Assembly (NCBI GenBank): GCA_945957305.1
Contig: CAMFLN010000058.1
Coordinates: forward strand, 1-9,656
Length of the DNA: 9,656 bases
Direction of reading: 5' to 3'
DNA from: an uncultured Planctomycetaceae bacterium
GTDB taxonomy: Bacteria > Planctomycetota > Planctomycetia > Pirellulales > JACPPG01
A program made the position numbers and the translations under genes. Numbering within the stretch: the first letter of the stretch is position 1; each line of letters starts with the position of its first letter. Shown one piece after another: positions 1 through 7,098 of the stretch. The notes under the pieces were generated by a model. The model searched no databases, was not told the origin of the DNA, and was given only the letters and a program-made list of their open reading frames with translations.

Positions 1-859
1 CATCATCACCCAGCGGGCTGCCATGCGCTCCATGCGTGTCTTGCTTGTGTGGCGCGCCATAGCCGATGTGGCTGCGGACGATGATCAACGTTGGCGCGTC
101 GGTCGTGCGCTCCACCGTTTCATAGGCCGCGGTCAGCGCGTCGAGGTCGTTGGCGTCCGCAACATGGATCACACGCCAGCCGTACCCTTCGAAACGGCGC
201 CCCACGTCCTCGCTGAAGGCTAGCGACGTGTGCCCTTCGATCGTGATTTGATTGTCGTCGTAGATCCAGCACAGGTTGGCGAGCTTGAGATGCCCGGCGA
301 TCGAGGCCGCCTCGTGACTGATGCCTTCCATCAAGTCGCCATCGCTGCACAGGGCATACACGCGGTAGTCGAACAGTTCGTAGCCTGGTTTATTGAAGTG
401 GGCCGCCAGCCAGCGCTGCGCAATGGCCATACCGACGCTGTTGCCCACCCCTTGCCCCAGCGGACCGGTGGTGGTTTCAACGCCCGTGGTCCAACCATGC
501 TCTGGATGACCGGGGCACTTGCTGTGCAATTGGCGAAATAGCTTGATCTGGTCGAGCGGCACGGCGAGCTCGCCAGTCGGCTTGCCTGCGGCGTCGACTG
601 CTTTGACTCCGGCCAGATGCAATGTCGAGTAAAGCAGCATCGAAGCATGGCCGCACGACAGGACGAAACGATCACGCCCGGGCCAGAGGGGATTCTGCGG
701 ATCGTAGCGCAGTACTCGATTCCACAGGGAATAGGCCACCGGCGCCAGCGCCATCGGCGTGCCGGGATGGCCGGAGTTGGCGGCCTGCACCGCGTCCATC
801 GAAAGGGTGCGGATTGTATTAATCGAGAGCTGCTCGATGCTCGTCGTGGTCGTCGCCAT
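1..859 (-). CDS. tkt: Transketolase, N-terminal part (runs off the left edge)
   Basis: Cytosolic thiamine-diphosphate enzyme of the pentose phosphate and Calvin-type pathways. It moves two-carbon ketol units between sugar phosphates and yields erythrose 4-phosphate and xylulose 5-phosphate. Reading from the ATG at 859, 286 codons are visible of a family length near 660-680. The protein follows E. coli TktA closely: SMDAVQAANSGHPG with His31, FVLSCGHASMLLY with His71, PGHPEHG with His118, the GVETTTGPLGQG block at about 126-137, the ThDP/metal motif starting SDGDLMEGISHE (172-183) and ending at DDN (201-203), and HGSPLGDD with His279. The usual GDG reads SDG here. The frame is intact, without interruption. 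The start is set by alignment with family N-termini, because the ribosome site upstream is weak (only an AAGAG-like run). The C-terminal pyrimidine and transketolase-C domains lie outside the window. Identification is secure. Confidence 0.96.
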   Translation of the reverse strand, partial: MATTTTSIEQLSINTIRTLSMDAVQAANSGHPGTPMALAPVAYSLWNRVLRYDPQNPLWPGRDRFVLSCGHASMLLYSTLHLAGVKAVDAAGKPTGELAVPLDQIKLFRQLHSKCPGHPEHGWTTGVETTTGPLGQGVGNSVGMAIAQRWLAAHFNKPGYELFDYRVYALCSDGDLMEGISHEAASIAGHLKLANLCWIYDDNQITIEGHTSLAFSEDVGRRFEGYGWRVIHVADANDLDALTAAYETVERTTDAPTLIIVRSHIGYGAPHKQDTHGAHGSPLGDD

Positions 860-1148
860 AATCTCTTGCCGTGGTAAGATTCGTAACTGTCATTGCCATA
901 CTGCGGAAAGCGTGCGGAACACGCGTTGCCGGGTAGCGTTGATCGCCGCGCCGCATGCAAACGGGCCGTGCTAGAGGACTAGCCGACCGGGGGCCTAGCT
1001 GGGCTGCGAACCCGCTGAGTCTAGAAGTAGGCCGGGGGGCGCGTCAATTGGCCGTCGATCGTGTATCACCCAGGCAAAGCTGTCGTTCCGGTGCGCTGCC
1101 GGGTACCGTATCGACAGTTGATCGGTGTACGACCTCTGAGGCCAAACA
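860..1148. other. Divergent spacer between transketolase and a small plus-strand ORF
   Basis: About 290 bp with no convincing gene. It must hold the transketolase promoter on the minus strand and, if the small ORF at 1149 is real, a promoter on the plus strand. I could not pick out a strong -35/-10 pair on either strand. Short ORFs that cross it lack family resemblance and ribosome sites. Confidence 0.5.
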
Positions 1149-1361
1149 ATGCGCTCACAAAAATGGCACGAGGCGCTAAAACCACCGGCCATTGTGACAC
1201 TCGTCTGCGGCGCCGTCATACTGGCCCGCAGTGGATTGCTCTTGTGGTTCGTGTTTGGCGCGATCCTCGTTACGGCTTGGGTCGCCTTCTTTAATCGCCG
1301 GTTCTCGAGAAAGAGCGATACAGCCCCGGGGGCTCACAAGCAAAATTCGCCTACTGCCTGA
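1149..1361 (+). CDS. Small putative membrane protein, 70 aa
   Basis: I do not recognise this protein. It has a basic N-terminus (MRSQKWHEALK), a long hydrophobic stretch at about residues 13-47 interrupted by Arg27 (so one long or two short membrane helices, the second rich in Leu, Trp and Phe), and a hydrophilic, basic tail starting NRRFSRKSD. The start is supported by a GAGG at 1138-1141, seven bases before the ATG. It is the only plus-strand gene between two minus-strand genes, so it would be transcribed alone and converge on the aquaporin gene. The hydrophobic pattern and ribosome site argue for a real gene. Lack of a known family and small size argue for caution. Confidence 0.45.
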   Translation: MRSQKWHEALKPPAIVTLVCGAVILARSGLLLWFVFGAILVTAWVAFFNRRFSRKSDTAPGAHKQNSPTA

Positions 1362-1433
1362 CGCACTCTGTTTGCAGCGCAGACGTACCCTGTGGAAAGC
1401 CCCGTAAACCGACGTGTGCTTCCGGCCGACCGA

Positions 1434-2066
1434 TTAGGGGTCGTTCGGATTCAAGATGCGGAAGGCGATCGCTGCCACCGCTCCGCCCAACAAGTTCGCC
1501 GCGAAGTACAGGCCCAGGTCTCCGGCCGAAGCAATGCCGAGGCGCCATAAACCCACGGCCACCGCCGGGTTGAACGCCCCACGCGAGATATCGCCGACCG
1601 CAAAGGCGCCGGTCAAGACCGTGAAGCCGATGGCCAAACCGTAGAACGAATTGCCGGCGGTGTCTTTCGACGTGGCGACGTTGAGTACGACGTAGACCAG
1701 AGCAAAAGTGAACAAGAACTCTGCGAGAAATGCGGGCCCTGTAAGGATCGCCTTGTACTCGATGGCGGCCACGGCTTCAGGCCTGAGGTACGCGATAGCG
1801 GCCGCCGCGGCCCCGGCTCCCAGGATTTGGGCGATCCAGTAGCCGACCAATTCCGGGACCGAAGTCCGGCCACGCAGCAAGGCGCCCAGGGTCACCGCCG
1901 GGTTGTAATGCGCGCCCGAAATGTGACCGCCCGCGAAGATCATCACCATCAGGGCTGAACCAATTGCCAAAGGAGGAATCACGCCCCCGCCTCCGGCCAA
2001 CACCGTACAACCGATGGTCAGGAAGAGGAAAAACGTGCCAATGAATTCCGTGGCGATTTTATTCAT
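1434..2066 (-). CDS. Aquaporin / MIP-family channel, 210 aa
   Basis: Membrane channel of the major intrinsic protein family, expected to pass water or small neutral solutes. Six hydrophobic spans are visible, arranged as two repeats, each with a half-helix NPA loop: ISGAHYNPAVTLG with NPA at 55-57, and GDISRGAFNPAVAVG with NPA at 166-168. The N-terminus (MNKIATEFIGTFFLF) is typical of the family and the length is normal for a bacterial member. The residue after the second NPA is Val169, where most aquaporins carry the selectivity-filter arginine. Plant TIP1-type channels share this NPAV, and the stretch from TM5 to the second NPA aligns with TIPs without a gap. The permeated solute therefore cannot be assumed to be water alone. 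The start is fixed by AGGAG nine bases upstream; a longer in-frame reading to 2375 has no channel character. It is separated from the GTPase gene by 318 bp and probably has its own promoter. The family is certain, the substrate is not. Confidence 0.93.
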   Translation of the reverse strand: MNKIATEFIGTFFLFLTIGCTVLAGGGGVIPPLAIGSALMVMIFAGGHISGAHYNPAVTLGALLRGRTSVPELVGYWIAQILGAGAAAAAIAYLRPEAVAAIEYKAILTGPAFLAEFLFTFALVYVVLNVATSKDTAGNSFYGLAIGFTVLTGAFAVGDISRGAFNPAVAVGLWRLGIASAGDLGLYFAANLLGGAVAAIAFRILNPNDP

Positions 2067-2075
2067 TACTACCAG

Positions 2076-2080
2076 CTCCT
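2076..2080 (-). promoter_or_regulatory. Shine-Dalgarno of the aquaporin gene
   Basis: AGGAG on the minus strand, nine bases before the ATG at 2066. It decides in favour of this start over the longer open frame. Confidence 0.75.
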
Positions 2081-2120
2081 GCTTATGAGTTGTGCCGTCA
2101 CTGCAATGGCCGCCGCACTT

Positions 2121-2137
2121 ATTGTAAGATGTTGTAA
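2121..2137 (-). promoter_or_regulatory. Candidate -10 / repeated TTACAA element of the aquaporin gene
   Basis: On the minus strand TTACAA occurs twice with a ten-base period (plus-strand TTGTAA at 2122-2127 and 2132-2137). The copy nearer the gene overlaps TACAAT, which differs from the sigma70 -10 consensus at one position. No good -35 lies 16-18 bases upstream. The pair could be a promoter element or a binding site with copies about one helical turn apart. Confidence 0.3.
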
Positions 2138-2144
2138 ACTGCGA

Positions 2145-2159
2145 ACGCTCGGAGAGCGT
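2145..2159. repeat. Short perfect inverted repeat
   Basis: ACGCTC, three bases, then GAGCGT: a perfect 6-bp stem just upstream (with respect to the aquaporin gene) of the TTACAA pair. It sits where a -35 or an operator would be expected. No U-tract follows, so it is not a terminator. Confidence 0.35.
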
Positions 2160-2243
2160 GCCCTTCTGCACGATCGCGACCAGCAACGCAAAGATAGGCA
2201 CAGGCGAATGGTGAACCACGACCGCCTGCGACAATGACGAATA

Positions 2244-2277
2244 TGCGAAAAGTCTAGCCGAGGTGTCTAGATTCGCA
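2244..2277. repeat. Bulged inverted repeat
   Basis: TGCGAA (2244-2249), three unpaired bases, TCTAG (2253-2257), a nine-base loop, CTAGA (2267-2271) and TTCGCA (2272-2277). This can form an 11-bp stem with a 3-base bulge. Its role is unknown; no T-run follows it on either strand. Confidence 0.3.
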
Positions 2278-2351
2278 AGACTCGCAGCCTGGACAATTCC
2301 GGAAAACCCGTATTCGCGGCGGCGAAGCGGTGATCGCCCGGCGAAGTATCC

Positions 2352-2374
2352 TGCAGACCTTCCACCGTTCTGCA
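2352..2374 (-). terminator. Weak hairpin just after the GTPase stop codon
   Basis: TGCAGA (2352-2357) and TCTGCA (2369-2374) form a 6-bp stem with an 11-base loop, starting about ten bases after the stop codon of the GTPase gene. There is no U-tract on the minus strand, so intrinsic termination is doubtful. Listed because it is the only stem at the end of the long operon. Confidence 0.2.
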
Positions 2375-2384
2375 ACGTTTGTGG

Positions 2385-3413
2385 TTACACGCTGAAGCGT
2401 ATGTTCAAGATGTCGTCATCGTGGACGACGTAATCCTTCGGCTCATGCCGCACCAGGTTGTTTGCCTTGACCTCGCGTTCGCTCCCCAGCCGGACCAGGT
2501 CGCTGCAGGTCATAATCTCGGCCCGGATAAACCCGCGTGCCAGGTCGCTGTGGATATTGTCAGCGGCCTCGAGCGCAGTGCCCCCCTTGCGCATCATCCA
2601 GGTGCGAACTTCCTTCTCACCCGCCGTAAAGTACAGCATCTGGTTCGAAACATCGAGAATCGCACGCAGCACGTGGTTACGGTCCGAACCCTGGATACCC
2701 AGATCTTGCTCGAATTCGGCCCGCTCCTCGGGATTCATGCGCGACAACTCGAGTTCCAATCCAATCCGCACGGCCAGTACAGGACGAGTTCCGCCAGCGG
2801 CGCGGGCTCGCGCTTCAGGATCCTGCTCGTCGTCGCCGACGTTTAGAATCACGAGCGCCGGTTTCTCGCTCAGCAGGCGAAAGCTGCGGGTCGCCTTGAG
2901 CTGTTCGTCGGTCATTTCGGTCTCGGCGAGTGGCTTGCCGGCTTCCATTGCCGCCAAAACCTGTTCGAGCGCCGCCAATTCAGCCTGTTCCTGCTCGCGG
3001 TTCGGGCGTGGCTTTTTGACACTCTCGCGCAAGCGATCGATGCGCCCGGAGACAATTTCCATGTCCGCCAGCAGCAGGTCTTCCTGAAATCGTCCCAGGT
3101 CGCCCTGGTGAGATTCACGATCGTAGGCCGCCACGACCATGATCAGGCAGCCGCAATCCCGCAGCAGGCCCAGCCGGGCCGCATTTCCTTCGTGCGTCCG
3201 ACTCAGGCCCGGCGTGTCGACAATCTCGAGCGCTGCGTAAGTTACCTTCTTCGGATGGTAGACGCCGCACAGGGCATCAACCCGGGGCTCGGGCACAGGG
3301 GCCATGGCACTTTGCCCCTGGTGACTCTTGCTGGGGTCGGGAGCAATGCCGGTCAGCCACTCGAATAACGTGCTCTTGCCTGACCCTTGATAACCGATCA
3401 AACCAATCTTCAT
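2385..3413 (-). CDS. YchF/Obg-like P-loop GTPase with C-terminal TGS domain, divergent paralogue, 342 aa
   Basis: Cytosolic translation-factor-class NTPase related to YchF/OLA1. The G1 loop is GYQGSGKSTLF (residues 7-17) and G3 is DTPGL (66-70), with hydrophobic Leu70 where Ras-like enzymes have the catalytic Gln. A helical insert rich in Glu, Arg and Ala (about 110-165) matches the YchF coiled coil, with the matching start LLLADMEI. NVGDDE (191-196) occupies the position of the non-canonical YchF nucleotide motif. The C-terminal TGS part is strongly conserved: YFTAGEKEVRTWM at 261-273, DLARGFIRAE at 290-299 and KDYVVHDDDILNIRFSV to the end. Compared with true YchF (about 363 aa, GLPNVGKS, NFPFCTI, DIAGL), the G domain is clearly different and the NFPFCTI segment is missing, so it is probably a paralogue and not the housekeeping YchF. 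The start codon overlaps the transglutaminase stop (ATGA), implying coupled translation. Family is certain; role is unknown. Confidence 0.9.
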   Translation of the reverse strand: MKIGLIGYQGSGKSTLFEWLTGIAPDPSKSHQGQSAMAPVPEPRVDALCGVYHPKKVTYAALEIVDTPGLSRTHEGNAARLGLLRDCGCLIMVVAAYDRESHQGDLGRFQEDLLLADMEIVSGRIDRLRESVKKPRPNREQEQAELAALEQVLAAMEAGKPLAETEMTDEQLKATRSFRLLSEKPALVILNVGDDEQDPEARARAAGGTRPVLAVRIGLELELSRMNPEERAEFEQDLGIQGSDRNHVLRAILDVSNQMLYFTAGEKEVRTWMMRKGGTALEAADNIHSDLARGFIRAEIMTCSDLVRLGSEREVKANNLVRHEPKDYVVHDDDILNIRFSV

Positions 3414-5773
3414 CTGCGGTCCTGTACGCGGCGTCCATGATCCAGCGCCAGTGCGCCGGCCAATTCAGAAAGGGCCTGTTCTACCGCAGCGGCTTCCTGG
3501 CTGTCCAGCGTGCGGCGTCCGAAGCGCACACGATAGAACATCTCGACCAATTGCCGAGCGATGGGCGCCGCGTGCTTGGTTTGCGGCGTCTCGGCCAGCT
3601 GGCCACCGACGGCCAAGGCAAACTCACGTTGAGTCTGGCTTATGGCGCGATGCAATTCGCGTTCGGCCAACAGCGCTTCCATGCGACGGTAGAAATCAAC
3701 TTCCGCGCTGTCGCGATGCGCCGCCGCCACGGCCCGTGCCGAGCGCCACAGGCGGCGGATGAGGCGGTGCGCCACGTAATAAATGCCGAGCAACGCCAAC
3801 ATAAAGACGATCGCGGCCAAGGCCCCGCGCCAACTGAACCAGCCGCCGTTGGTCAAACCCCAGTAGCTGGGGCTGATCCACTGCAGGAGATGGCGCGCCA
3901 AGGACTTCCAGGCGTTTCGATCTGTGAGACTGACCAGACCCTCGACGATTCCCGAGCGGAGCGGAACATACACCGATTCCTGCTGCCGGCCATGATCGAG
4001 ACCGAGCACGTATGCCCGCCAGAGATTACGCAATGTCGCCACGGCCTGCCGGCAACCCTCGACAATGTAATTCCCCTGCGTCGGCAAATTTCCGTCCCCC
4101 ACGCTGCCAGTCGGATCGACGATGAACCAGCCGCCGGTTTCGCGCTCGAATCCCGGCGGCAACACCGCAGGCAGCTCGTCAGCAGCGAGGTAGGCTTCGA
4201 CCCAGGCATGCGCGTCCATCGCCCGGACTTCGTAATGGTCCTCTTTCCATTCCCCCCCTTTAAAGCCAATCGCTAGCCGCGCGGGAACGCCCACGGTGCG
4301 CAGCATCAAGGCCAGAGCGCTAGCGTAATACTCACAGTGTCCCACGGGGTTATTGGTGACGAAATCCTCGACCGGATCGAGCGCGGGATCCCGCCGCACT
4401 TCTCCCAATGAGTAGCGAAAGTTCGTCGGATCACGCAGGTAGTTTGCCAGGATGCGCGTCCGCTCCAGCTTGTTCTCGATGGGGATGTCGCGCACCAGCC
4501 GCTCGGCCACCTGTCTCGTTCCTTGCAACGGATCGGAGCCATCGCGCTTGGTCGGCAGTGACAGCAGCCTGGCACGCGCGTACTGGTCTAGCTCCTCGGC
4601 GGCTTGCGCAATATTCGACTGGCGTCGATCGTTGATCGCCGTGGTCCACATATCATATTCAATGACCGAGTCGCGCCGGCGCTCGCGGCGGGCGAGCTGT
4701 TCTCCCTCGCGGGCCCAGAGAATGTCGACTCGCCGCGTCGGCGAGTAGGGGGGATAGAGCGAAAACAGGACGTCGGTATCCAGCGGCTGTACCACATACC
4801 GCTGCCGTGTGACAACGGTGCCAGGCGGAGGGCGCTGCCCCTCGATGCGCTGGCCAGCGAATAACTCCTGTTTCCACTTGCGATTGGCATACGTTGTCAG
4901 GACCACGCCGCGAAAGAGTGGTTCGTCGACCAGCTCGATGGGCACGCCCGTCTCGGCATCGTAGATGTAGACCTTCATCACTTCTTCCGGGCTTTCGCTG
5001 ATCGCGCCGAGCTCGCCGAGCTGCACTTCGCTCGAAAAGCCCACGACGCGCTGCGTCGGCTCGAAATCAGTCTCACGCCAGGCGCCGCTCTCTGCCCGGG
5101 GGATGGCACTGAATACGACGCAAGCCATTCCCAGCGCAATCACACCGACATTGGCGAGCAGTCGTCCCAAGGGCAGATTGACCGCCTCATCGACCTGCTG
5201 TTGGTTCGTATGACCGGTGAACAAAGGTCGGGGCTGGCGGGCTGAGGAGACGAAGGCGCCCTGGCCTTCCTCGGCCTGATTGGCTGACTCCATCCTCACC
5301 GCCGCGCGCAACTGTTCGCGATGCAAATAGAACAAGGTCAAGACGCCAATGCCGAGTACGACGTAGACCAAGAGCAAGAAGCCGAACAACATGCTTTCAT
5401 TCAAGGCCGTGGCGACCGCCGCTTCCATCAAGCTCAGCGCAATGAGCAGCCAGTAGGTGAGCACGTTTTTGCGACGAAACTGCAAGACAAATTGGCAGTA
5501 GACCGCAAAATTCAACAAGGCCAACAGGCCGGCGTCGTTCACTTCGCGCTGCCACTGCACGATCGCCAGAAACGCGGCGCACAGCGCGAGCAGGTCCGTT
5601 ACCCGTTGGTTCAATCGGAGCCAACCGCGCACGTCGGTCAGGTACACAGAAGCGGCGGCCAAGATGACCGCCGCCAACGGCAGCGTCACCGCCTGCTCGC
5701 CCATCCCCAGCAGGATGGTCGACAGCGCGGCGAGCATCGCAACGCCGATTTGTAGTTTCCGTTCGAGGTGCAT
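3410..5773 (-). CDS. TgpA-type membrane transglutaminase-like protein (DUF3488 / transglutaminase core / DUF4129), 787 aa
   Basis: Inner-membrane protein whose cysteine-protease-like transglutaminase domain faces outside; the substrate is unknown in this family. The N-terminal third has about six membrane spans (roughly 8-46 as two, then 58-73, 82-97, 105-122 and 127-149, and another at 206-224). A soluble region follows with LFRGVVLTTYANRKW (286-300), equivalent to the family's R-G-x-x-L...Y-D-G-R-x-W. The catalytic triad is visible: Cys480 in GHCEYYASALALMLRTVGVP, His522 in DAHAWVEAYL and Asp553 in WFIVDPTGS. One more span (about 650-668) leads to a cytoplasmic DUF4129 tail (about 690-775). 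The frame stays open to 6259, but that extension is a shadow of the DUF58 gene; MHLERKLQIG at 5773 gives the normal start, although with a poor ribosome site. It lies 59 bp after the DUF58 gene and overlaps the GTPase gene by four bases. The order MoxR, DUF58, TgpA matches the set known from Pseudomonas. Confidence 0.94.
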   Translation of the reverse strand: MHLERKLQIGVAMLAALSTILLGMGEQAVTLPLAAVILAAASVYLTDVRGWLRLNQRVTDLLALCAAFLAIVQWQREVNDAGLLALLNFAVYCQFVLQFRRKNVLTYWLLIALSLMEAAVATALNESMLFGFLLLVYVVLGIGVLTLFYLHREQLRAAVRMESANQAEEGQGAFVSSARQPRPLFTGHTNQQQVDEAVNLPLGRLLANVGVIALGMACVVFSAIPRAESGAWRETDFEPTQRVVGFSSEVQLGELGAISESPEEVMKVYIYDAETGVPIELVDEPLFRGVVLTTYANRKWKQELFAGQRIEGQRPPPGTVVTRQRYVVQPLDTDVLFSLYPPYSPTRRVDILWAREGEQLARRERRRDSVIEYDMWTTAINDRRQSNIAQAAEELDQYARARLLSLPTKRDGSDPLQGTRQVAERLVRDIPIENKLERTRILANYLRDPTNFRYSLGEVRRDPALDPVEDFVTNNPVGHCEYYASALALMLRTVGVPARLAIGFKGGEWKEDHYEVRAMDAHAWVEAYLAADELPAVLPPGFERETGGWFIVDPTGSVGDGNLPTQGNYIVEGCRQAVATLRNLWRAYVLGLDHGRQQESVYVPLRSGIVEGLVSLTDRNAWKSLARHLLQWISPSYWGLTNGGWFSWRGALAAIVFMLALLGIYYVAHRLIRRLWRSARAVAAAHRDSAEVDFYRRMEALLAERELHRAISQTQREFALAVGGQLAETPQTKHAAPIARQLVEMFYRVRFGRRTLDSQEAAAVEQALSELAGALALDHGRRVQDRR

Positions 5774-5832
5774 GTTGATTTCAAGGAGCGACGACCAGCC
5801 GTGCGCCGTGTTCGTGGTGCGAAACGTGAACC

Positions 5833-7014
5833 CTAGAGAGGAACGAAATAGTCGTGCAATTCCGGCATCGCCACATTGATCGCCTGCATCCGCCCCAACC
5901 AGGAACGCTGCCGCGTATTGCGCCACAATTTGCCGAAGCGTTCGGTGTCCGACAGGTCGGTCGGGCGTGTGCTGATCACGATGACATTCGTGCCCGGCCG
6001 CACGACATCGAGCGCTTGCGACAGAGCATCCGGCAGGGCATCCTTGGCTGTCGCTTCGGCCACGGCCAGTGATTCCATCACCTCGCGCGTGAGCGCCAAC
6101 GACGTGGGGCCACTCGTAAAGCGTGGTTCGCGCGCCGCGACGGAGAGCCACACGGTGCGACCGCCACGGCGGCAAACGTCCGAAACGATCGTGGCCGCAA
6201 AGCTGACCGCGATTTCGACCTGGCGCAACTGTTCGTCGGTCGGCACACCTGGCTGCCACAGTTCCACGACCAGGGCCAGGTCCTGGTTCCTTTGCTGCTC
6301 GAACTGGCGCACCGCGGGCGCTTGTCGGCGCGCGCTGGTGCGCCAGTGAATCCAGCGGCGGCTATCCCCGGGCCGCCAATCGCGGAGGCCGTAAAAATCC
6401 CCCTCCAGCAGTCCCTGGCGGCGCTGCACGTTGCTGGTTCCCAAATCGGAAGACTGTTGCAACCGCTGCCAGCGCCGGGTGAGCCGGCCCAAGCGCGGAA
6501 AGACCAGTAAAGATTGCGGCTGCTCGATCGTGGTCGAGCTGCGAATCATGCCAAAGGGAAAGAGCGTCGACAGCCGTAACGGTCCAAACTCGTACCGCCC
6601 GCGATGCAGAAGACGTCCGCGGTACGACTGCACGGCAGCGCCGCGTGATGCCACGTATGGGAATAAAGTCTTGGCGACGATCGGTGGTTCGTTGACCAAC
6701 AGCCCCCGCCGCTGAATCTGGTCCTCGACCGTGACAGCCCACGACGCCAGACGCTTGCGTGGATTTTTCAGTTCCAACTCGGCCAGCAGCAGGTCACCGG
6801 CTGAAACCTGGCGCGGCACGCGCCGCTGAACCTGCAACTTGCGCAATGTGGCCCAGACCAGCCAGCGGTTCACGAGCGGCAACCCGGCCAGCAGCGCGAA
6901 TAATGCCAACAGCAGATTGATCTGCCGCACCAACGCCCCGGCCAGCAAGAAGCCGAGCATCGTGATGTAGCAGAGCCCTTCGAGCGTAATGATGGGGACG
7001 CGCGGGATCCGCAT
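5833..7014 (-). CDS. DUF58 domain-containing membrane protein, 393 aa
   Basis: Two membrane helices near the N-terminus (about 13-29 and 33-49) anchor a cytoplasmic region that ends in a DUF58 domain. Visible hallmarks are LLHRGRYEFGPLRLSTLFPFG-like residues at 135-155 (written here for position only: His137, Arg138, Gly139, Arg140, Tyr141) and the DUF58 signature GDFYGLRDWRPGDSRRW (205-221) followed by IHWRTSARR (222-230). The C-terminal part resembles a von Willebrand A-like fold (LALVVELW at 246-253, VIVISTRPTDL at 344-354). The family is commonly encoded beside MoxR and TgpA and is thought to be the ATPase's partner. I place the start at MRIPRVPIIT (7014), preceded by a GGAAGG-like ribosome site. 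A longer frame starting at 7083 translates the intergenic palindrome into SPCRRGQGEGG, a typical false N-terminus. Confidence 0.92.
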   Translation of the reverse strand: MRIPRVPIITLEGLCYITMLGFLLAGALVRQINLLLALFALLAGLPLVNRWLVWATLRKLQVQRRVPRQVSAGDLLLAELELKNPRKRLASWAVTVEDQIQRRGLLVNEPPIVAKTLFPYVASRGAAVQSYRGRLLHRGRYEFGPLRLSTLFPFGMIRSSTTIEQPQSLLVFPRLGRLTRRWQRLQQSSDLGTSNVQRRQGLLEGDFYGLRDWRPGDSRRWIHWRTSARRQAPAVRQFEQQRNQDLALVVELWQPGVPTDEQLRQVEIAVSFAATIVSDVCRRGGRTVWLSVAAREPRFTSGPTSLALTREVMESLAVAEATAKDALPDALSQALDVVRPGTNVIVISTRPTDLSDTERFGKLWRNTRQRSWLGRMQAINVAMPELHDYFVPL

Positions 7015-7030
7015 AGTCGATCGCCTTCCC

Positions 7031-7064
7031 CCCTCACCCTGCCCTCTCCGGCAAGGGGAGAGGG
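7031..7064. repeat. REP-like GC-rich palindrome between moxR and the DUF58 gene
   Basis: CCCTCTCC (7042-7049) and GGAGAGGG (7057-7064) form a perfect 8-bp stem around seven bases, preceded by CCCTCACCCTG (7031-7041). This CCCTCACCCTGCCCTCTCC type of palindrome is a dispersed intergenic repeat in many bacterial genomes. Its position inside an operon means the transcript would carry a stable hairpin that could cut back messenger or uncouple expression of the two genes. Whether it is repeated in this genome cannot be seen from one copy. Confidence 0.65.
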
Positions 7065-7098
7065 TCTTAATATCCCACGGCATTTCTTCCTAGTTCTA

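Larger units (their letters stand above)
2067..2384. other. Spacer upstream of the aquaporin gene and downstream of the GTPase gene
   Basis: A 318-bp region with no supported gene. The aquaporin frame stays open through it to 2375, but that translation shows no family features and is probably noncoding. The spacer holds a good Shine-Dalgarno, a repeated TTACAA (minus strand) and three small inverted repeats, annotated separately. It should contain the aquaporin promoter and the end of the long minus-strand transcript. Confidence 0.55.

Noticed and set aside
331..960. Minus-strand 209-aa open frame overlapping transketolase
   Set aside because: It is in a different frame from the well-conserved transketolase and its translation is rich in Arg, Ser and Cys without any motif.
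1362..1445. Possible terminator between the convergent small ORF and the aquaporin gene
   Set aside because: Only a CGACC/GGTCG stem overlapping the aquaporin stop codon can be drawn; it is short and has no T-run on either strand.
2067..2375. In-frame extension of the aquaporin to 313 aa
   Set aside because: A good Shine-Dalgarno and a typical MIP N-terminus fix the start at 2066. The extra 103 residues have no hydrophobic or domain pattern, and I could not make a regulator such as ArsR out of them.
3437..4276. Plus-strand 279-aa open frame opposite the transglutaminase gene
   Set aside because: It is antisense to the conserved catalytic region, of low-complexity Arg/Gln/His composition, and without any motif; typical of GC-rich shadow frames.
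5774..6259. In-frame extension of the transglutaminase gene to 6259 (949-aa reading)
   Set aside because: It overlaps the DUF58 gene in another frame and its Arg/His/Cys-rich translation has no family resemblance. The normal TgpA N-terminal membrane helices begin at 5773.
7015..7083. N-terminal extension of the DUF58 protein from an ATG at 7083
   Set aside because: It translates the intergenic palindrome and has no counterpart in the family; the membrane helices begin right after the start at 7014.
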